Counted from the stretch's first letter, positions 8,101-18,900 are shown. The stretch is 64,000 nt of DNA from an uncultured Mobiluncus sp. (GCF_943914685.1 NZ_CALUCZ010000003.1:1-64000); one strand, 5' to 3'. The notes: generated from the letters alone by a model not told the origin. Numbers and translations: made by a program.

Positions 8101-9407
8101 AGGAATATTTGATTAAGAACGTGACCCTGCCGAACGGTCAGGGGGCCGACATTGCTGTCAAGGACGGCATTTTTGCGAGTGTAGGCGCGAACGCGGCGGA
8201 CGCTGTTTCCGCTGGCTCTACCACCATTGACGGTAACGGCTTGGTGGCTTTGCCCGGTCTGGTCGATATGCACACCCACCTGCGCGAGCCCGGTGGCGAA
8301 GACGCGGAAACGGTCGCGTCTGGCACCCTCTCGGCAGCTTACGGCGGTTACACCTGCGTTCACGCGATGGCTAACACCACTCCTGTCCAGGACAACGCCG
8401 GTATCGTCGAGCAGGTTGTCCACTTGGGGAACCTGGCAGGCTGGGTGCAGGTGTGCCCGGTCGGTGCCGTTTCTGCCGGTCTGCAAGGTGAACACCTGGC
8501 GGACTTGGGGTCCATGAACCGTTCGGACGCGCACGTCACGGTGTTCTCCGACGACGGAAAATGCGTTTCTGACCCGGTGTTGATGCGCCGCGCCTTGGAA
8601 TACGTAAAGACCTTTGACGGGGTGGTCGCTCAGCACGCCCAAGACCCGCGCCTGACGGAAAACGCGCAGATGAACGAGTCGCCGCTCTCGGCGGTTATGG
8701 GTATGCCCGGTTGGCCGGCCGTAGCGGAAGAAGCTATTATCCTGCGCGATATTCAGTTGGCTTCCCACGTGGGTTCGCGTGTCCACATCTGTCACGTGTC
8801 TACCGCGGGCTCGGTCGATATCGTGCGGTGGGCCAAGAGCCGTGGTATCGCCGTGACTGCCGAAGCCACCCCGCACCATATCTTGCTGACCGAAGATATG
8901 GCCAAGACCTACGACCCACGCTACAAGGTCAACCCGCCGCTGCGTACTGCTGCGGACGCGGAAGCCTTGGTGGCTGGCCTGATGGACGGCACTATTGACT
9001 GTATCGGCACCGACCACGCGCCCCACCCTTTGGAGGAAAAGGACTGCGAGTGGCAAGCCGGGGCTTTCGGCATGATTGGTTTGGAAACCGCACTGCCGGT
9101 GGTTCAGAAAGTTATGGTCGATACCGGCAAGTTCACGTGGGAGGACGTGGCGCGAGTCATGTCCACCGCACCGGCGCATATCGGCCGGGTCAAGGAACAG
9201 GGTCAGGGCATCGTCACCGGCAAACCGGCGAATCTGACCTTGTGGGATCCGTCCACGCGCCGCACTATTGAACTCGACACGCAGCATTCCCTATCCACAA
9301 ACACCCCCTACCTGGGTATGGAACTGCCCGGTCAGGCGCGGTACACCATGTGGAAGGGCGAGTTCACGATTATGGACGCCACGGCTATCCCGCTCGATCA
9401 GCGGTGA
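8097..9407 (+). CDS. pyrC: Dihydroorotase (type I)
   Basis: This zinc amidohydrolase cyclises N-carbamoyl-aspartate to dihydroorotate. The 436-residue protein has the metal-binding [11 protein letters not shown] motif near residue 60, the histidine-containing [10 protein letters not shown] and [10 protein letters not shown] segments, and the catalytic aspartate in GTDHAPH. These are features of the long type I enzymes. The start is a GTG within the pyrB stop, with a strong GGAAGGAGG site upstream. It is the third gene of the pyr operon and is followed ten bases later by carA. Confidence 0.96.
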   Translation: MKEYLIKNVTLPNGQGADIAVKDGIFASVGANAADAVSAGSTTIDGNGLVALPGLVDMHTHLREPGGEDAETVASGTLSAAYGGYTCVHAMANTTPVQDNAGIVEQVVHLGNLAGWVQVCPVGAVSAGLQGEHLADLGSMNRSDAHVTVFSDDGKCVSDPVLMRRALEYVKTFDGVVAQHAQDPRLTENAQMNESPLSAVMGMPGWPAVAEEAIILRDIQLASHVGSRVHICHVSTAGSVDIVRWAKSRGIAVTAEATPHHILLTEDMAKTYDPRYKVNPPLRTAADAEALVAGLMDGTIDCIGTDHAPHPLEEKDCEWQAGAFGMIGLETALPVVQKVMVDTGKFTWEDVARVMSTAPAHIGRVKEQGQGIVTGKPANLTLWDPSTRRTIELDTQHSLSTNTPYLGMELPGQARYTMWKGEFTIMDATAIPLDQR

Positions 9408-9417
9408 GAACATAACC

Positions 9418-10683
9418 ATGACGGAAATGCTCAGTCAAAGCCATAATCCGCAAGGTGTTGCCCACACCGCGCTCCCGATGGATCGGGGGGACGCGGTGCT
9501 GGTTCTCGAGGACGGTTTTGCCCTGTCGGGCAAGGCGTTCGGAGCCAGCGGGCGAACCTTGGGTGAAGTCGTGTTTTCCACTGGAATGACCGGCTATCAA
9601 GAATCCCTCACGGATCCTTCCTATCATCGGCAAATCTTGGTCATGACCGCGCCGCATATCGGTAACACCGGCATGAACACGACCGACCCGGAATCTAACC
9701 AGATTTGGGTGGCGGGTTATGTGGTGCGCGATCCGGCCCGGCGAGCCTCGAACTGGCGTGCCGAAAGTGACCTGGAAGATGAGCTGGTGCGACACGGCAT
9801 CGTGGGGATTTGCGATGTGGATACGCGGGCTTTGACTTTGCATATTCGTCAAGCCGGTGCCTTGCGGGGAGGCATTTTTTCGGGCGACGCCCTGCCGGTC
9901 GGCGCCGAAAACTCGGAACCCCACGCGGTAGCGGCTCTACGGTCCATCATTCAAGACTCCCCGCAGATGACGGGGGCGGCGCTCAGCGCCGAAGTCTCTA
10001 CCAAAACCCCCTACGTGATTGCTCCCACCGGCAAATTCGCCGGTGGGAGCCCACGGGCGGTGTTGGCGGCATTGGACTTGGGGGTTAAGTCCCGCACCCC
10101 GGAAATTTTGGCTTCCCTAGGCGTGGAGGTTCACGTGTTTCCCGCGGACTCGACCTTGAAAGACCTGCAGTCCATCAACCCGGACGGAGTGTTTTTCTCA
10201 AATGGACCTGGCGACCCCAGCGTGGCCACCCACGAAATTGAGCTGCTGCGCGAGGTGCTGGACGCGGGACTGCCGTATTTCGGAATCTGTTTCGGCAACC
10301 AGCTGTTGGGACGTGCCCTAGGCTACGGGACTTACAAGCTCGTTTACGGTCACCGGGGAGTGAACCAGCCCGTGCTGGACCGACGCACCGGCAAAGTCGA
10401 AATTACCGCCCACAACCACGGTTTTGCGGTAGATATGCCGCTGGGAGAAGTCTCGGTAACGCCCTTTTGCAACGGGAAATACGGCCGGGCGGAAGTTACC
10501 CACATCGGACTGAACGACAATGTTGTGGAAGGTCTGAGATGTCTAGACATTCCGGCCTTTTCCGTGCAGTATCACCCCGAAGCTGCCGCCGGTCCCCACG
10601 ACGCTTCACACCTGTTCAACGACTTTTTACAGATGATGTTGCAACATCGCTGTGAAAATACCACCGGGAAGGCGGATTCCTGA
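9418..10683 (+). CDS. carA: Carbamoyl-phosphate synthase small (glutaminase) subunit
   Basis: CarA hydrolyses glutamine and channels ammonia to CarB. From ATG 9418 the protein is 421 residues, about 40 longer than usual, the excess being an unstructured N-terminal lead. The N-terminal domain includes [14 protein letters not shown] and [16 protein letters not shown]. The glutaminase domain has FSNGPGDP, the nucleophile cysteine in [19 protein letters not shown], and the catalytic His-Glu pair in [13 protein letters not shown]. The frame stays open upstream into pyrC, but the recognisable domain begins after 9418. The TGA overlaps the carB ATG by one base. Confidence 0.96.
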   Translation: MTEMLSQSHNPQGVAHTALPMDRGDAVLVLEDGFALSGKAFGASGRTLGEVVFSTGMTGYQESLTDPSYHRQILVMTAPHIGNTGMNTTDPESNQIWVAGYVVRDPARRASNWRAESDLEDELVRHGIVGICDVDTRALTLHIRQAGALRGGIFSGDALPVGAENSEPHAVAALRSIIQDSPQMTGAALSAEVSTKTPYVIAPTGKFAGGSPRAVLAALDLGVKSRTPEILASLGVEVHVFPADSTLKDLQSINPDGVFFSNGPGDPSVATHEIELLREVLDAGLPYFGICFGNQLLGRALGYGTYKLVYGHRGVNQPVLDRRTGKVEITAHNHGFAVDMPLGEVSVTPFCNGKYGRAEVTHIGLNDNVVEGLRCLDIPAFSVQYHPEAAAGPHDASHLFNDFLQMMLQHRCENTTGKADS

Positions 10684-13600
10684 TGCCGCTGCGTCAAGAT
10701 TTACATTCTGTTATGGTCATCGGCTCCGGGCCGATCGTCATCGGTCAGGCGGCCGAGTTTGACTATTCGGGAACACAAGCCTGTCGAGTGCTGCGTAATG
10801 AGGGCTTGAAAGTTATCTTGGTCAACTCCAACCCCGCCACCATTATGACTGACCCGGAGATTGCCGACTGCACCTATATTGAACCGATTACCACCGAATT
10901 TTTGGAATCGATTATCGCCAAGGAACGCCCCGACGCGCTGCTGCCCACCCTGGGCGGGCAAACGGCCTTGAACGCAGCGATTAACTTGAGTGAAGCCGGG
11001 ATTTTGGACAAATACCAGGTCGAACTCATTGGCGCCAATGCCGCGGCCATCAACGCGGGCGAGGACCGGGAAGAATTTAAGAAAATCGTGGAACGCTGCG
11101 GCGCGGAAGTGGCCCGGTCTTTCATTGCCCATTCCCTAGAGGAGGTCAACGCCGCGGTCGCGCAGCTCGGCTTTCCCGTCGTGGTGCGCCCGTCCTTTAC
11201 CATGGGGGGCTTGGGCTCCGGGATTGCCTATAATCAACAGGATTTGGAACGGATTGCCGCGGCGGGCCTGTCCGATTCGCTGACGAACGAAGTTCTGTTG
11301 GAAGAAGCCATCATCGGGTGGAAGGAATATGAGCTCGAACTGATGCGGGACCGCGCCGATAATGTCGTGGTCGTGTGTTCTATCGAGAACCTGGACCCAG
11401 TCGGGGTGCATACGGGGGATTCCATTACGGTGGCACCCGCCATGACTTTGACCGATCGGGAAATGCAACGTTTACGCGACATCGGGATTGCCGTCATTCG
11501 TGAGGTCGGTGTGGACACGGGTGGGTGCAATATCCAGTTCGCCGTCCACCCCCAGACCGGCCGGATTATCGTCATTGAAATGAACCCGCGCGTGTCGCGT
11601 TCTTCGGCTCTGGCATCAAAGGCAACAGGTTTCCCGATTGCCAAAATTGCCGCGCGGCTGGCGGTGGGTTACACCCTGGACGAGATTCCCAACGACATTA
11701 CGCTGTCCACTCCGGCGTCTTTCGAGCCCACTTTGGATTATGTGGTGGTGAAAGCCCCAAGGTTTGCTTTTGAAAAGTTCCCCGCGGCCGACCCGACACT
11801 GACCACCACCATGAAGTCGGTGGGCGAAGCAATGGCCATCGGCAGAAACTTTACCGAGGCTCTGCAAAAGGCGTTGCGTTCCTTGGACAAGCGCGGGTCC
11901 AGCTTTGACTTTGCTCAGCCCGCTCCCGGCCCGGAGCAAACCTCACAGCTACTGGAACAAATGGCTACCCCCACGGAGCAACGCTTGACCCAAGTGATGC
12001 AGGCAATCCGCGGGGGAGCGTCGGCTGCGGACATCTATGCCGCAACCAAAATAGACCCGTGGTTTATCGACCAGCTGTTTATCCTCTGCGAGGTGGCTGA
12101 GCGTCTGCGGGAAGCTCCCGCTTTGCAGCCCCAGCTGCTGCGCGAAGCGAAACGTCACGGATTCTCAGACCTGCAAATTGCCCAGATTAGGGGCATTTCA
12201 GAGGACACCGTGCGGGAAGTGCGCGACGCTTTTGGCTTGCACCCGGTGTACAAGAAAGTCGACACCTGCGCCGGGGAATTTGCCGCGAACACCCCTTATC
12301 ACTATTCGTCCTACGACCTCAGCACCGAGGTACAGCCGCGTGAGAAACCGGCGGTCATTATTTTGGGTTCCGGGCCGAATCGAATCGGGCAGGGTATCGA
12401 ATTTGACTACTCTTGCGTGCACGCCGCCCTGACGTTGAAAGACGACTACGACACGATTATGGTCAACTGCAACCCCGAGACCGTGTCGACCGACTACGAC
12501 ATCGCCTCCCGGCTCTACTTTGAACCCCTGACCTTTGAAGACGTCTATGAGGTGTACCGGGCGGAACTGGCTTGCGGTCCGGTAGCCGGCATGATTGTCC
12601 AGCTGGGGGGCCAAACCCCGCTGTCCCTAGCGCGGCGCCTCACCGATGCCGGAGTGCCAATTTTGGGCACCCAAGCGCGCGCGATTGACCTAGCCGAGGA
12701 CCGGCAAGAGTTCGAACGGGTCTATACCGCTGCCGGGGTGGCTGCCCCCGCCCACGGCACCGCCACCACAAACGCCGGAGCGCGAGACATCGCTGCCGAG
12801 ATTGGATTTCCCTTGCTGGCTCGCCCCTCCTACGTGCTGGGGGGACGCGGCATGGAAATTATCTTCAACTCCGACCATTTTGAGGATTACCTGCGCCGAT
12901 TGGGTCCGGATTCGGCCGGAGTCGGCGCTGGACCGCTGCTCATCGACCATTTCATGGACGATGCCATCGAAATCGATGTGGACGCGCTTTATGACGGTCA
13001 CGAGCTGTACCTTGCTGGCGTGATGGAACATATCGAGGAGGCAGGCATTCACTCTGGCGACTCGGCTTGCGTGCTGCCTCCCGCCACGCTCTCGGGCACG
13101 ATAATCAACCAGATACGTGCCGCGACCGAGTCCATTGCTCAAGGCGTGGGCACTGTCGGGCTCATCAACATTCAGTTTGCGTTGGCGGCAGGTGTGCTCA
13201 ATATTATCGAAGCAAACCCCAGAGCGTCGCGCACGGTTCCGTTCGTGGCAAAAGCGACCGGCGTTCCCCTCGCGAAAGCTGCCGCCAAAGTCATGACCGG
13301 CACCACCATCGCCCAGTTACGTGAGTGCGGGATGCTGCCCGGCGTGGACTTTGCCCAATGGAGCAATTATCCCGACATCGCCGTCAAGGAAGTGGTTCTG
13401 CCTTTCAAGCGTTTCCGCACCTTTAGCGGCACGATGGTCGATACGATTCTGGGACCAGAAATGCGCTCGACTGGCGAGGCGATGGGGTTGGGTGTGAATC
13501 TGCCGATGGCCTATGCCAAGTCGGAGCTGGCCACGGTAGGCGCACTGCCCAAACCGGGCACGACTATCGTGGTGACGGTATCTGACCGCGATAAACGCCA

Positions 13601-14012
13601 CATTATCTTGCCGTGTTCGCGACTGCACCAGTTGGGCTACAAGCTGGTGGCTACCGAGGGGACGGCTTCGGTGCTGGAGCGCAACGGGATTCCGGTTACC
13701 CGGGTAGAAAAGGATCGGCAGCTCACCGACGGATCAGCCGACACGGCTTTCAGCTCTTTCGTGAAATCCGACGAAGTCGGCATGGTCGTCAACACTCCGG
13801 AACGGGGCAAGGGCACTCGCGAAGCCGGATACCGGATTCGTACCGCGGCTGCCACTGCCAACAAGGTCATCATCACGACCATGCGGACCCTGCAAGTCGC
13901 CGTGCAGGTGATGGATTTCTTAAGTCAGGGACAGAACTTTACGGTGCGGTCTTTGCAGGAACGTCAAATTGAGATGGACAAGTCCGGTACCCGCACGCCC
14001 GGTAAGGCATAA
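10683..14012 (+). CDS. carB: Carbamoyl-phosphate synthase large subunit
   Basis: CarB makes carbamoyl phosphate for pyrimidines and arginine. The 1109-residue protein shows the internal duplication of the family. Half one starts [20 protein letters not shown] and carries NPATIMTD and the ATP-grasp [19 protein letters not shown]. Half two starts [18 protein letters not shown] (near residue 560) with NPETVSTD and [19 protein letters not shown]. The C-terminal MGS-like allosteric domain (about residue 960 on) contains the TEGTA motif. Standard length and intact motifs support full activity. Confidence 0.97.
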   Translation: MPLRQDLHSVMVIGSGPIVIGQAAEFDYSGTQACRVLRNEGLKVILVNSNPATIMTDPEIADCTYIEPITTEFLESIIAKERPDALLPTLGGQTALNAAINLSEAGILDKYQVELIGANAAAINAGEDREEFKKIVERCGAEVARSFIAHSLEEVNAAVAQLGFPVVVRPSFTMGGLGSGIAYNQQDLERIAAAGLSDSLTNEVLLEEAIIGWKEYELELMRDRADNVVVVCSIENLDPVGVHTGDSITVAPAMTLTDREMQRLRDIGIAVIREVGVDTGGCNIQFAVHPQTGRIIVIEMNPRVSRSSALASKATGFPIAKIAARLAVGYTLDEIPNDITLSTPASFEPTLDYVVVKAPRFAFEKFPAADPTLTTTMKSVGEAMAIGRNFTEALQKALRSLDKRGSSFDFAQPAPGPEQTSQLLEQMATPTEQRLTQVMQAIRGGASAADIYAATKIDPWFIDQLFILCEVAERLREAPALQPQLLREAKRHGFSDLQIAQIRGISEDTVREVRDAFGLHPVYKKVDTCAGEFAANTPYHYSSYDLSTEVQPREKPAVIILGSGPNRIGQGIEFDYSCVHAALTLKDDYDTIMVNCNPETVSTDYDIASRLYFEPLTFEDVYEVYRAELACGPVAGMIVQLGGQTPLSLARRLTDAGVPILGTQARAIDLAEDRQEFERVYTAAGVAAPAHGTATTNAGARDIAAEIGFPLLARPSYVLGGRGMEIIFNSDHFEDYLRRLGPDSAGVGAGPLLIDHFMDDAIEIDVDALYDGHELYLAGVMEHIEEAGIHSGDSACVLPPATLSGTIINQIRAATESIAQGVGTVGLINIQFALAAGVLNIIEANPRASRTVPFVAKATGVPLAKAAAKVMTGTTIAQLRECGMLPGVDFAQWSNYPDIAVKEVVLPFKRFRTFSGTMVDTILGPEMRSTGEAMGLGVNLPMAYAKSELATVGALPKPGTTIVVTVSDRDKRHIILPCSRLHQLGYKLVATEGTASVLERNGIPVTRVEKDRQLTDGSADTAFSSFVKSDEVGMVVNTPERGKGTREAGYRIRTAAATANKVIITTMRTLQVAVQVMDFLSQGQNFTVRSLQERQIEMDKSGTRTPGKA

Positions 14013-14021
14013 AATGACTTT

Positions 14022-14061
14022 TCAGGAGGCTCGGGTTTTGTCGCTCCGAGCGGGTTCCTGA
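14022..14061 (+). other. Two-part stem-loop between carB and pyrF
   Basis: TCAGGA (14022-14027) pairs with TCCTGA (14056-14061), and inside it GCTCGG (14029-14034) pairs with CCGAGC (14046-14051). No T-run follows, so it is a poor terminator. It lacks the CNGNGA loop, so it is not a second PyrR site. It may be an mRNA stability or processing element that sets pyrF apart from carB. Confidence 0.4.
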
Positions 14062-14083
14062 TGTCACTTGAGAAAGGGAAGTC

Positions 14084-14974
14084 ATGAGCGCTGCGCCAGA
14101 ATCTGATCCGGTTGAACCATTCGGGAAACGTTGCCAGGAAACCATAGCGGACCAGGGACCCCTGTGCGTGGGGATTGATCCTCACCCGGAGTTGCTGGAG
14201 GCTTGGGGGTTACCGCGCAGCGGGGCGGGTGTCTGGGATTTTTCCATGCGGGTGCTCGACGCGCTGGGCGATTTGTGCGGATTCTTTAAACCCCAATCGG
14301 CTCTGTTTGAGGAATATGGCTCGTCCGGGATTTCCGCGCTTACCGCGACCCTGCGGGCAATTCACGATGTGGGGGCGCTTAGCATCGTAGATGTGAAACG
14401 TGGCGACATCGGTTCCACCATGAGCGCCTACGCGAGGGCGTACTTGTCAGAAGGGCCGTTGGAGGCTGACGCGATGACGTTGAGCCCGTTCTTGGGATTC
14501 GAGTCCCTGCGTCCCGCGCTGGACCTGGCGAAACAGAACGGCAAAGGGACGTTCGTATTGGCGTTGACTTCCAACCCGGAGTCCGCCTCGATTCAGTCGG
14601 CAATGATTATGGACGACGGTGAGACACCTGTAAAGTCCCTGGCTGCAGAGATTATGCAACGTGCGGGTGCAGAAAATCAGGAGGCGGCACAAGCAGGGTA
14701 CTGGGGTCATGTGGGGTTGGTTGTCGGAGCCACCGTGGGGGAGCGCATGCGCGGTTTAGAGTCTCTGCTGGACGCCGCCAACGCACCGCTGCTGGTTCCC
14801 GGTTTTGGCGCTCAGGGCGGAAACGCTGAAAGTGTCGCCAAGGTCTTTGGGAAAGCCGCAGAACGGATTATTGTATCGAGTTCTCGCGGGATTTTGCGCC
14901 GCGGTCCCGAGCCGGGGGCACTGCAAGCCGCATTTGGAGAAAATTTAGAATCCCTTAAATCCCTAATTTCGTGA
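14084..14974 (+). CDS. pyrF: Orotidine 5'-phosphate decarboxylase
   Basis: This enzyme makes UMP from OMP in the last step of the pathway. At 296 residues it belongs to the longer actinobacterial/archaeal-like subgroup. CVGIDPHPELL lies near the N-terminus. The catalytic Asp-Lys cluster is VDVKRGDIGSTM, and the phosphate-binding end is LVPGFGAQGG, with SSSRGIL after it. AGAAAGGGAAG sits just before the ATG. It closes the pyr operon. The genes for the dihydroorotate dehydrogenase and orotate phosphoribosyltransferase steps (pyrD, pyrE) are not in this window. Confidence 0.95.
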   Translation: MSAAPESDPVEPFGKRCQETIADQGPLCVGIDPHPELLEAWGLPRSGAGVWDFSMRVLDALGDLCGFFKPQSALFEEYGSSGISALTATLRAIHDVGALSIVDVKRGDIGSTMSAYARAYLSEGPLEADAMTLSPFLGFESLRPALDLAKQNGKGTFVLALTSNPESASIQSAMIMDDGETPVKSLAAEIMQRAGAENQEAAQAGYWGHVGLVVGATVGERMRGLESLLDAANAPLLVPGFGAQGGNAESVAKVFGKAAERIIVSSSRGILRRGPEPGALQAAFGENLESLKSLIS

Positions 14975-14986
14975 AGCAATACTGTA

Positions 14987-15018
14987 TAGAATGCTCTCTA
15001 GGGTTGGTCGTCGACCAA
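14987..15018 (+). promoter_or_regulatory. mihF -10 element followed by a palindrome
   Basis: A TAGAAT hexamer (14987-14992) is followed by the perfect palindrome TTGGTCG-T-CGACCAA (15004-15018), which would lie in the first bases of the transcript. It is operator-like. I see no convincing -35. Confidence 0.4.
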
Positions 15019-15059
15019 TTCACGTCCACTAAGAAGACAGAAAAACAGGAGTATAGCAA

Positions 15060-15371
15060 ATGGCACTTCCTCCACTTACCGCTGAGCAGCGCGCGGAAGC
15101 CTTGAAAAAGGCCGCGGCAGCGCGTAAACATCGCGCTGAAATCAAAGCTGATTTAAAGAACCGCAAAAAGACGCTGTCGCAAGTTTTAAAGGCAGCCGAA
15201 AAGGATGAAGCCTTGGCAAAGATGAAAGTTCAGTCTTTGTTGGAGTCGCTTCCTCGTGTCGGCGCTAAGACCGCCGCTTTGGCGATGGAAGAAATCGGGA
15301 TTTCTCCGGCTCGCCGTATCCGTGGACTCGGTCCCCACCAGACCGCTGAACTCATCAAGCGTTTCGGCTGA
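15060..15371 (+). CDS. mihF: Actinobacterial integration host factor MihF
   Basis: MihF is a small DNA-binding nucleoid protein. The 103-residue sequence has a basic N-terminal helix (EQRAEALKKAAAARKHRAEIK) and an H2TH-like C-terminal half with LLESLPRVGAKTAALAMEEIGI and RRIRGLGPHQTAELIKRFG, which closely matches the family. AGGAG precedes the ATG. The stop overlaps the gmk start (TGATG), the mihF-gmk-rpoZ order found throughout actinobacteria. Confidence 0.95.
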   Translation: MALPPLTAEQRAEALKKAAAARKHRAEIKADLKNRKKTLSQVLKAAEKDEALAKMKVQSLLESLPRVGAKTAALAMEEIGISPARRIRGLGPHQTAELIKRFG

Positions 15372-15943
15372 TGGCGACTGCCGGCGCTACTGCCCGGCTG
15401 TTCATACTTAGCGGACCCACTGCTGTTGGAAAGGGAACAGTGGTGGGTTCACTCTGTGCGAATTTTCCGGGAGAGTTTTACCTGTCTGTTTCTGCCACTA
15501 CTCGTGATCCTCGGCCGGGGGAGGTGGACGGACAGTCCTATTTTTTCATGACGAAACCCCAGTTCGAACAGCTCATTGAATCCGGGGGACTGCTGGAGTG
15601 GGCGCAGGTTCACGGTAAAAACTACTACGGCACCCCAGCCGCCCCGGTCGATGAGGCCCTACGCCAGGGCAAACCGGTGCTGTTGGAAATCGACTTGGCG
15701 GGCGCCCGGCAGGTGAAGGCGAAGCGTCCGGACGCGCACACCATTTTCCTAAAACCCCCGTCTTGGGAGGAGCTGGTACGTCGCTTGCAAGGCCGCGGCA
15801 CGGAATCTTTGGAAGAGCAGCGCTTGCGTCTGGAAACGGCGCGCACTGAGCTGGCTGCTGCCTCGGAATTCGACGAAATTGTGGTCAATGAAGAAGTGCC
15901 CGCCGCCACCGCGCAACTGGCTAAAATTATGGGTTTGCGCTAG
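15371..15943 (+). CDS. gmk: Guanylate kinase
   Basis: It phosphorylates GMP to GDP. The 190-residue protein has a P-loop GPTAVGKGT (the usual form is GPSGVGKST, so it is slightly diverged but keeps the lysine). The GMP-binding block SVSATTRDPRPGEVDGQSYFF follows, with FEQLIESGGLLEWAQVHGKNYYGTP, VLLEIDLAGARQVK, and the lid region RLQGRGTES. It is co-transcribed with mihF by a one-base overlap. Confidence 0.96.
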   Translation: MATAGATARLFILSGPTAVGKGTVVGSLCANFPGEFYLSVSATTRDPRPGEVDGQSYFFMTKPQFEQLIESGGLLEWAQVHGKNYYGTPAAPVDEALRQGKPVLLEIDLAGARQVKAKRPDAHTIFLKPPSWEELVRRLQGRGTESLEEQRLRLETARTELAAASEFDEIVVNEEVPAATAQLAKIMGLR

Positions 15944-15989
15944 GATAGCTGGGCTGAAGAAACCGTAAATCACTATTGAGGGGGATTTT

Positions 15990-16358
15990 ATGACCGGAAC
16001 CGTCGCCCACCCCGAGGGCATCACCGACCCGCCTATTGATGACCTGTTGGAAAACGTTGATTCCAAGTACGCCTTGGTGTCTTTCGCGGCGGCTCGCGCA
16101 CGCCAGATTAACACCTACAACCAGCAACTGGAAGCCGGTCTGTTGGACACTATCGGCCCGCTGGTTGATCACGCTCCTCGGGAAAAGCCTCTGTCTATCG
16201 CCATGCATGAGATTGCTCAGGGCATGTTGGATATGCGGTTGAAAGGCGATGAGCCGGAAGAAGAGGCCGCTGAAGAAGACACCCCGGCACCGGTAGATCC
16301 GCTGGCCGCCTTGGCTGCCTCATTCCCCGAGGGCCTGGCGAAAGATGACGACGCCTGA
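15990..16358 (+). CDS. rpoZ: RNA polymerase omega subunit
   Basis: Omega helps assemble RNA polymerase by binding beta-prime. The N-terminal half carries the family core [27 protein letters not shown] and the later [14 protein letters not shown]. The last 35 residues are an acidic, proline/alanine-rich tail typical of actinobacterial omegas. GAGGGGG precedes the ATG. A TAGGAT hexamer at 15941-15946, over the gmk stop codon, could provide its own promoter with a leader of about 35 bases. It overlaps the next gene by 14 bases. Confidence 0.93.
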   Translation: MTGTVAHPEGITDPPIDDLLENVDSKYALVSFAAARARQINTYNQQLEAGLLDTIGPLVDHAPREKPLSIAMHEIAQGMLDMRLKGDEPEEEAAEEDTPAPVDPLAALAASFPEGLAKDDDA

Positions 16359-16932
16359 TTTGGACGCCCCCCGCGGTTTAGAGAAAACCATCATCTTGGG
16401 GGTGGGCGCCTCTGTGGCTGCGTTTAAAGCCATCGAGGTGCTGCGCAGTCTCATCGCTGCCGGGGTCAACGTGTGGGTTTGCCCCACGGTTGATTCCCTC
16501 AATTTTGTAGGGAAAGCGACCTGGGAGTCCTTGAGCGGTCACCCGATTCATACGGACGTGTTCCAGACCCCGGACTTCATTACTCACGTCACCTTGGCCA
16601 GCCAAGCTGACCTGTTCCTGACGGTGGGAGCCTCCGCCGATTTGATGGCGCGTTTCCGCATGGGTCTGGCTGACGAGTTTCTCACCCTGGTCGCAATCAC
16701 GGTGGACTGCCCGCGTCTTATCGCCCCGTCGATGCACCCCACGATGTGGGAAAACGCGGCGACCCAGGACAACGCGGCGGTGCTGCGTGAACGGGGCTGG
16801 CGCTTTATCGGTCCCGAAACCGGCAAGCTGGCCGACAACACTTATGGAATCGGTCGCCTCAGTCAACCAGACGTCATTTGTGATGCGGTTTTGGCGCAGC
16901 TCGGCTTGAGTACCCCCGGTACTATCGATTAG
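16345..16932 (+). CDS. Stand-alone CoaC-like flavoprotein with altered active site
   Basis: This matches the phosphopantothenoylcysteine decarboxylase half of Dfp/CoaBC over its whole 195 residues: [17 protein letters not shown], the TWESLSG segment, [10 protein letters not shown], the PSMHPTMW motif and the [14 protein letters not shown] end. The active-site histidine H81 is kept. However, the invariant Asn of PxMNxxMW is His131, and the essential Cys of LACG is Asp164 (LADN). The flavin-loop glycines (SGGIAAYK) read GASVAAFK. By E. coli Dfp numbering these correspond to Asn125 and Cys158, so normal decarboxylation is doubtful. It lies 18 bases before the coaB-like gene, implying that the usual CoaBC fusion is split here. 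Confidence 0.7.
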   Translation: MTTPDLDAPRGLEKTIILGVGASVAAFKAIEVLRSLIAAGVNVWVCPTVDSLNFVGKATWESLSGHPIHTDVFQTPDFITHVTLASQADLFLTVGASADLMARFRMGLADEFLTLVAITVDCPRLIAPSMHPTMWENAATQDNAAVLRERGWRFIGPETGKLADNTYGIGRLSQPDVICDAVLAQLGLSTPGTID

Positions 16933-16950
16933 TTTTCACAAGGCCGTCCC

Positions 16951-17610
16951 ATGAGTTTTCGTTCCGTAGTGGTTTCCGCCGGGGGGACTCGCGAGCCTTG
17001 GGACGAGGTGCGTTTCTTAGGGAATCGGTCTACGGGACGCCAAGGTTGCGAGGTGGCTCGGGCAGCTCTAAAGACCGGAGCCGACGTCACGTTAGTAGCC
17101 GCCAACGTGGAAGTAGCCCTGATTCCTCACGGGGTGAAGGTCGTGGAGGCCCCTACCGCGGAGGATATGCTGCGCCAGATGAATGCCGCCACCGGGGAGG
17201 CCGACTTGGTGGTCATGTGCGCTGCCGTAGCGGACTTTCGCCCCGTTCGTGTCACTGGCAAGATAACCCGGCACGTCGAGACTATCCCCACCCTACAGTT
17301 GGAACGCACCCCCGACGTCCTGATGAATCTCATCGAGCACCGCCGCGAGGGCCAGACTATTGTCGGCTTTGGGGCGCTGACCGGCAGCGAGGCGCAGGTG
17401 CGGGAACAAGGCCGCAAGAAAGCCCTAGTGAAAGGCGCCGACCTGTTGTGCGTGAATCGGGTCGGAGATGGCCACGGATTCGCGACAGAGACAAACACCT
17501 TGATTTTCTTCGATTCCCAAGGCAATGAACGGGGTCAAGCCAGCGGCACGAAACTTGAGGTCGCTGAAGTCATGCTCCAACTCGCTGGAGAAATCTCCCA
17601 AAGTCACTAG
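16951..17610 (+). CDS. coaB: Phosphopantothenate-cysteine ligase domain protein (CoaB)
   Basis: CoaB joins 4'-phosphopantothenate and cysteine with CTP. The 219-residue protein corresponds to the C-terminal half of CoaBC: SAGGTREPWDEVRFLGNRSTGRQG, the AAVADFRP motif, the GKI lysine region, VGFGAL (FAAET in most relatives), GADLLCVNRVG and the TETNTLIFF end. The Arg and Asn of VRFLGN, the Ala of AAVAD and the lysine used in catalysis are present. The TAG stop doubles as part of the metK -10 hexamer. Confidence 0.8.
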   Translation: MSFRSVVVSAGGTREPWDEVRFLGNRSTGRQGCEVARAALKTGADVTLVAANVEVALIPHGVKVVEAPTAEDMLRQMNAATGEADLVVMCAAVADFRPVRVTGKITRHVETIPTLQLERTPDVLMNLIEHRREGQTIVGFGALTGSEAQVREQGRKKALVKGADLLCVNRVGDGHGFATETNTLIFFDSQGNERGQASGTKLEVAEVMLQLAGEISQSH

Positions 17611-17622
17611 AATTCTTTTATG
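17608..17622 (+). promoter_or_regulatory. Leaderless promoter of metK
   Basis: TAGAAT (17608-17613) lies six bases before the metK ATG, and a TGGAGA -35-like hexamer is 16 bases upstream of it (17586-17591). There is no Shine-Dalgarno sequence, so the transcript probably begins at the ATG. Confidence 0.5.
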
Positions 17623-18813
17623 AGTAAAAAAGTCACTTTCACATCTGAATCTGTTACTGAAGGACACCCCGATAAGGTTTGCGACCGGATTGCTGACTCA
17701 ATCCTGGACGCTATTTTGGAACAAGATCCGGCGGCACACGTTGCGGTAGAGACGTTCGTCACCACCGGGCTGGTGCATGTCATGGGTGAAGTGACGACCG
17801 AGGCTTACGTAGAGATTCCCCACATCGTGCGCCACGAGATTGCCCAGATTGGCTACACGTCCTCGGAGATTGGCTTTGACGGACGCAGCTGCGGCGTGAT
17901 GGTTTCCCTAGGGCAACAATCCCCGGACATTGAAGCGGGCGTCAGCCATTCTCTGGAAGTGCGTCAGCGTCCCGAGGCCTACGACCCCCTGGAACAGCAA
18001 GGCGCCGGGGATCAAGGGATTATGTTCGGCTATGCCTGCGATGAGACCCCGGATTTGATGCCGATGCCGATTTGGCTCGCACATAAACTGTCCCAACGAT
18101 TGGCTCAGGTGCGCAAAGAGGGGATTGTTTCCGGATTGCGTCCCGACGGGAAAACCCAGGTGTCTGTCGAGTACGAGGACGGGGTGCCACGTGCCCTGTC
18201 CACCATCGTGGTTTCGACCCAGCACGCCCCGGATCGCACCCAGGCGGAACTGCACGCCATGGTCGAAGCGGAGGTTATTCGCCCGGTACTCGACCAGTTG
18301 GATATTGAGCTGGAAACAAAAGACGCGGAAATTTTGGTGAACCCCTCGGGTCAGTTCATTATTGGCGGCCCCGCCGCGGACTCCGGTCTGACCGGTCGCA
18401 AGATTATTGTGGACACCTACGGGGGCATGGCGCGTCACGGGGGAGGAGCGTTTTCCGGTAAGGACGCCTCAAAGGTCGACCGTTCGGCCTCTTACGCTTT
18501 GCGTTGGATTACCAAGAATATCGTGGCGGCTGGTTTGGCAAAGCGCTGCGAAATCCAAATCGCTTACGCGATTGGCCGAGCCAACCCGGTATCCCTGTCA
18601 GTGGAAACGTTCGGGACCGGTGTCGTGCCAGATGAGGAACTGGCCGCGGCGATTCGTGAGACTTTCGATTTGCGTCCCGCTGCCATCATTCGGGATTTGG
18701 ACCTGACCCGTCCGATTTTCCGCTACACCAGCAACTACGGTCATTTTGGGCGTGACGGTTTCAGCTGGGAAGAAACCAATCGGGCGCAAGCTCTCAAAGA
18801 GTATTTCCAGTGA
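17620..18813 (+). CDS. metK: S-adenosylmethionine synthase
   Basis: It makes SAM from methionine and ATP. The 397-residue length is standard. The family blocks are present: [22 protein letters not shown] at the start, [13 protein letters not shown], the phosphate-binding [16 protein letters not shown] (P-loop-like), and the C-terminal [18 protein letters not shown]. The start leaves no room for a SAM riboswitch in its leader. The order coaBC-metK-priA-fmt is a common actinobacterial arrangement. Confidence 0.97.
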   Translation: MSKKVTFTSESVTEGHPDKVCDRIADSILDAILEQDPAAHVAVETFVTTGLVHVMGEVTTEAYVEIPHIVRHEIAQIGYTSSEIGFDGRSCGVMVSLGQQSPDIEAGVSHSLEVRQRPEAYDPLEQQGAGDQGIMFGYACDETPDLMPMPIWLAHKLSQRLAQVRKEGIVSGLRPDGKTQVSVEYEDGVPRALSTIVVSTQHAPDRTQAELHAMVEAEVIRPVLDQLDIELETKDAEILVNPSGQFIIGGPAADSGLTGRKIIVDTYGGMARHGGGAFSGKDASKVDRSASYALRWITKNIVAAGLAKRCEIQIAYAIGRANPVSLSVETFGTGVVPDEELAAAIRETFDLRPAAIIRDLDLTRPIFRYTSNYGHFGRDGFSWEETNRAQALKEYFQ

Positions 18814-18885
18814 AACCGGCTGGTTTTGGCTCTGACTTTCGGAATGGATTGGCAACTGCCGGATTTTCGTCTCCGGGGTATGAGC

Positions 18886-18900
18886 TGTAATTAAGTCGTG
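18886..18900 (+). promoter_or_regulatory. Possible leaderless start of priA
   Basis: TGTAAT (18886-18891) sits six bases before the GTG start at 18898, with no Shine-Dalgarno sequence in between. Confidence 0.35.

Noticed and set aside
8064..9287. Antisense reading frame of 407 residues across pyrC
   Set aside because: It is opposite a complete dihydroorotase and has shadow-like composition.
17600..17619. SAM riboswitch before metK
   Set aside because: Only nine bases separate coaB from metK, and the start looks leaderless. There is no room for an aptamer.
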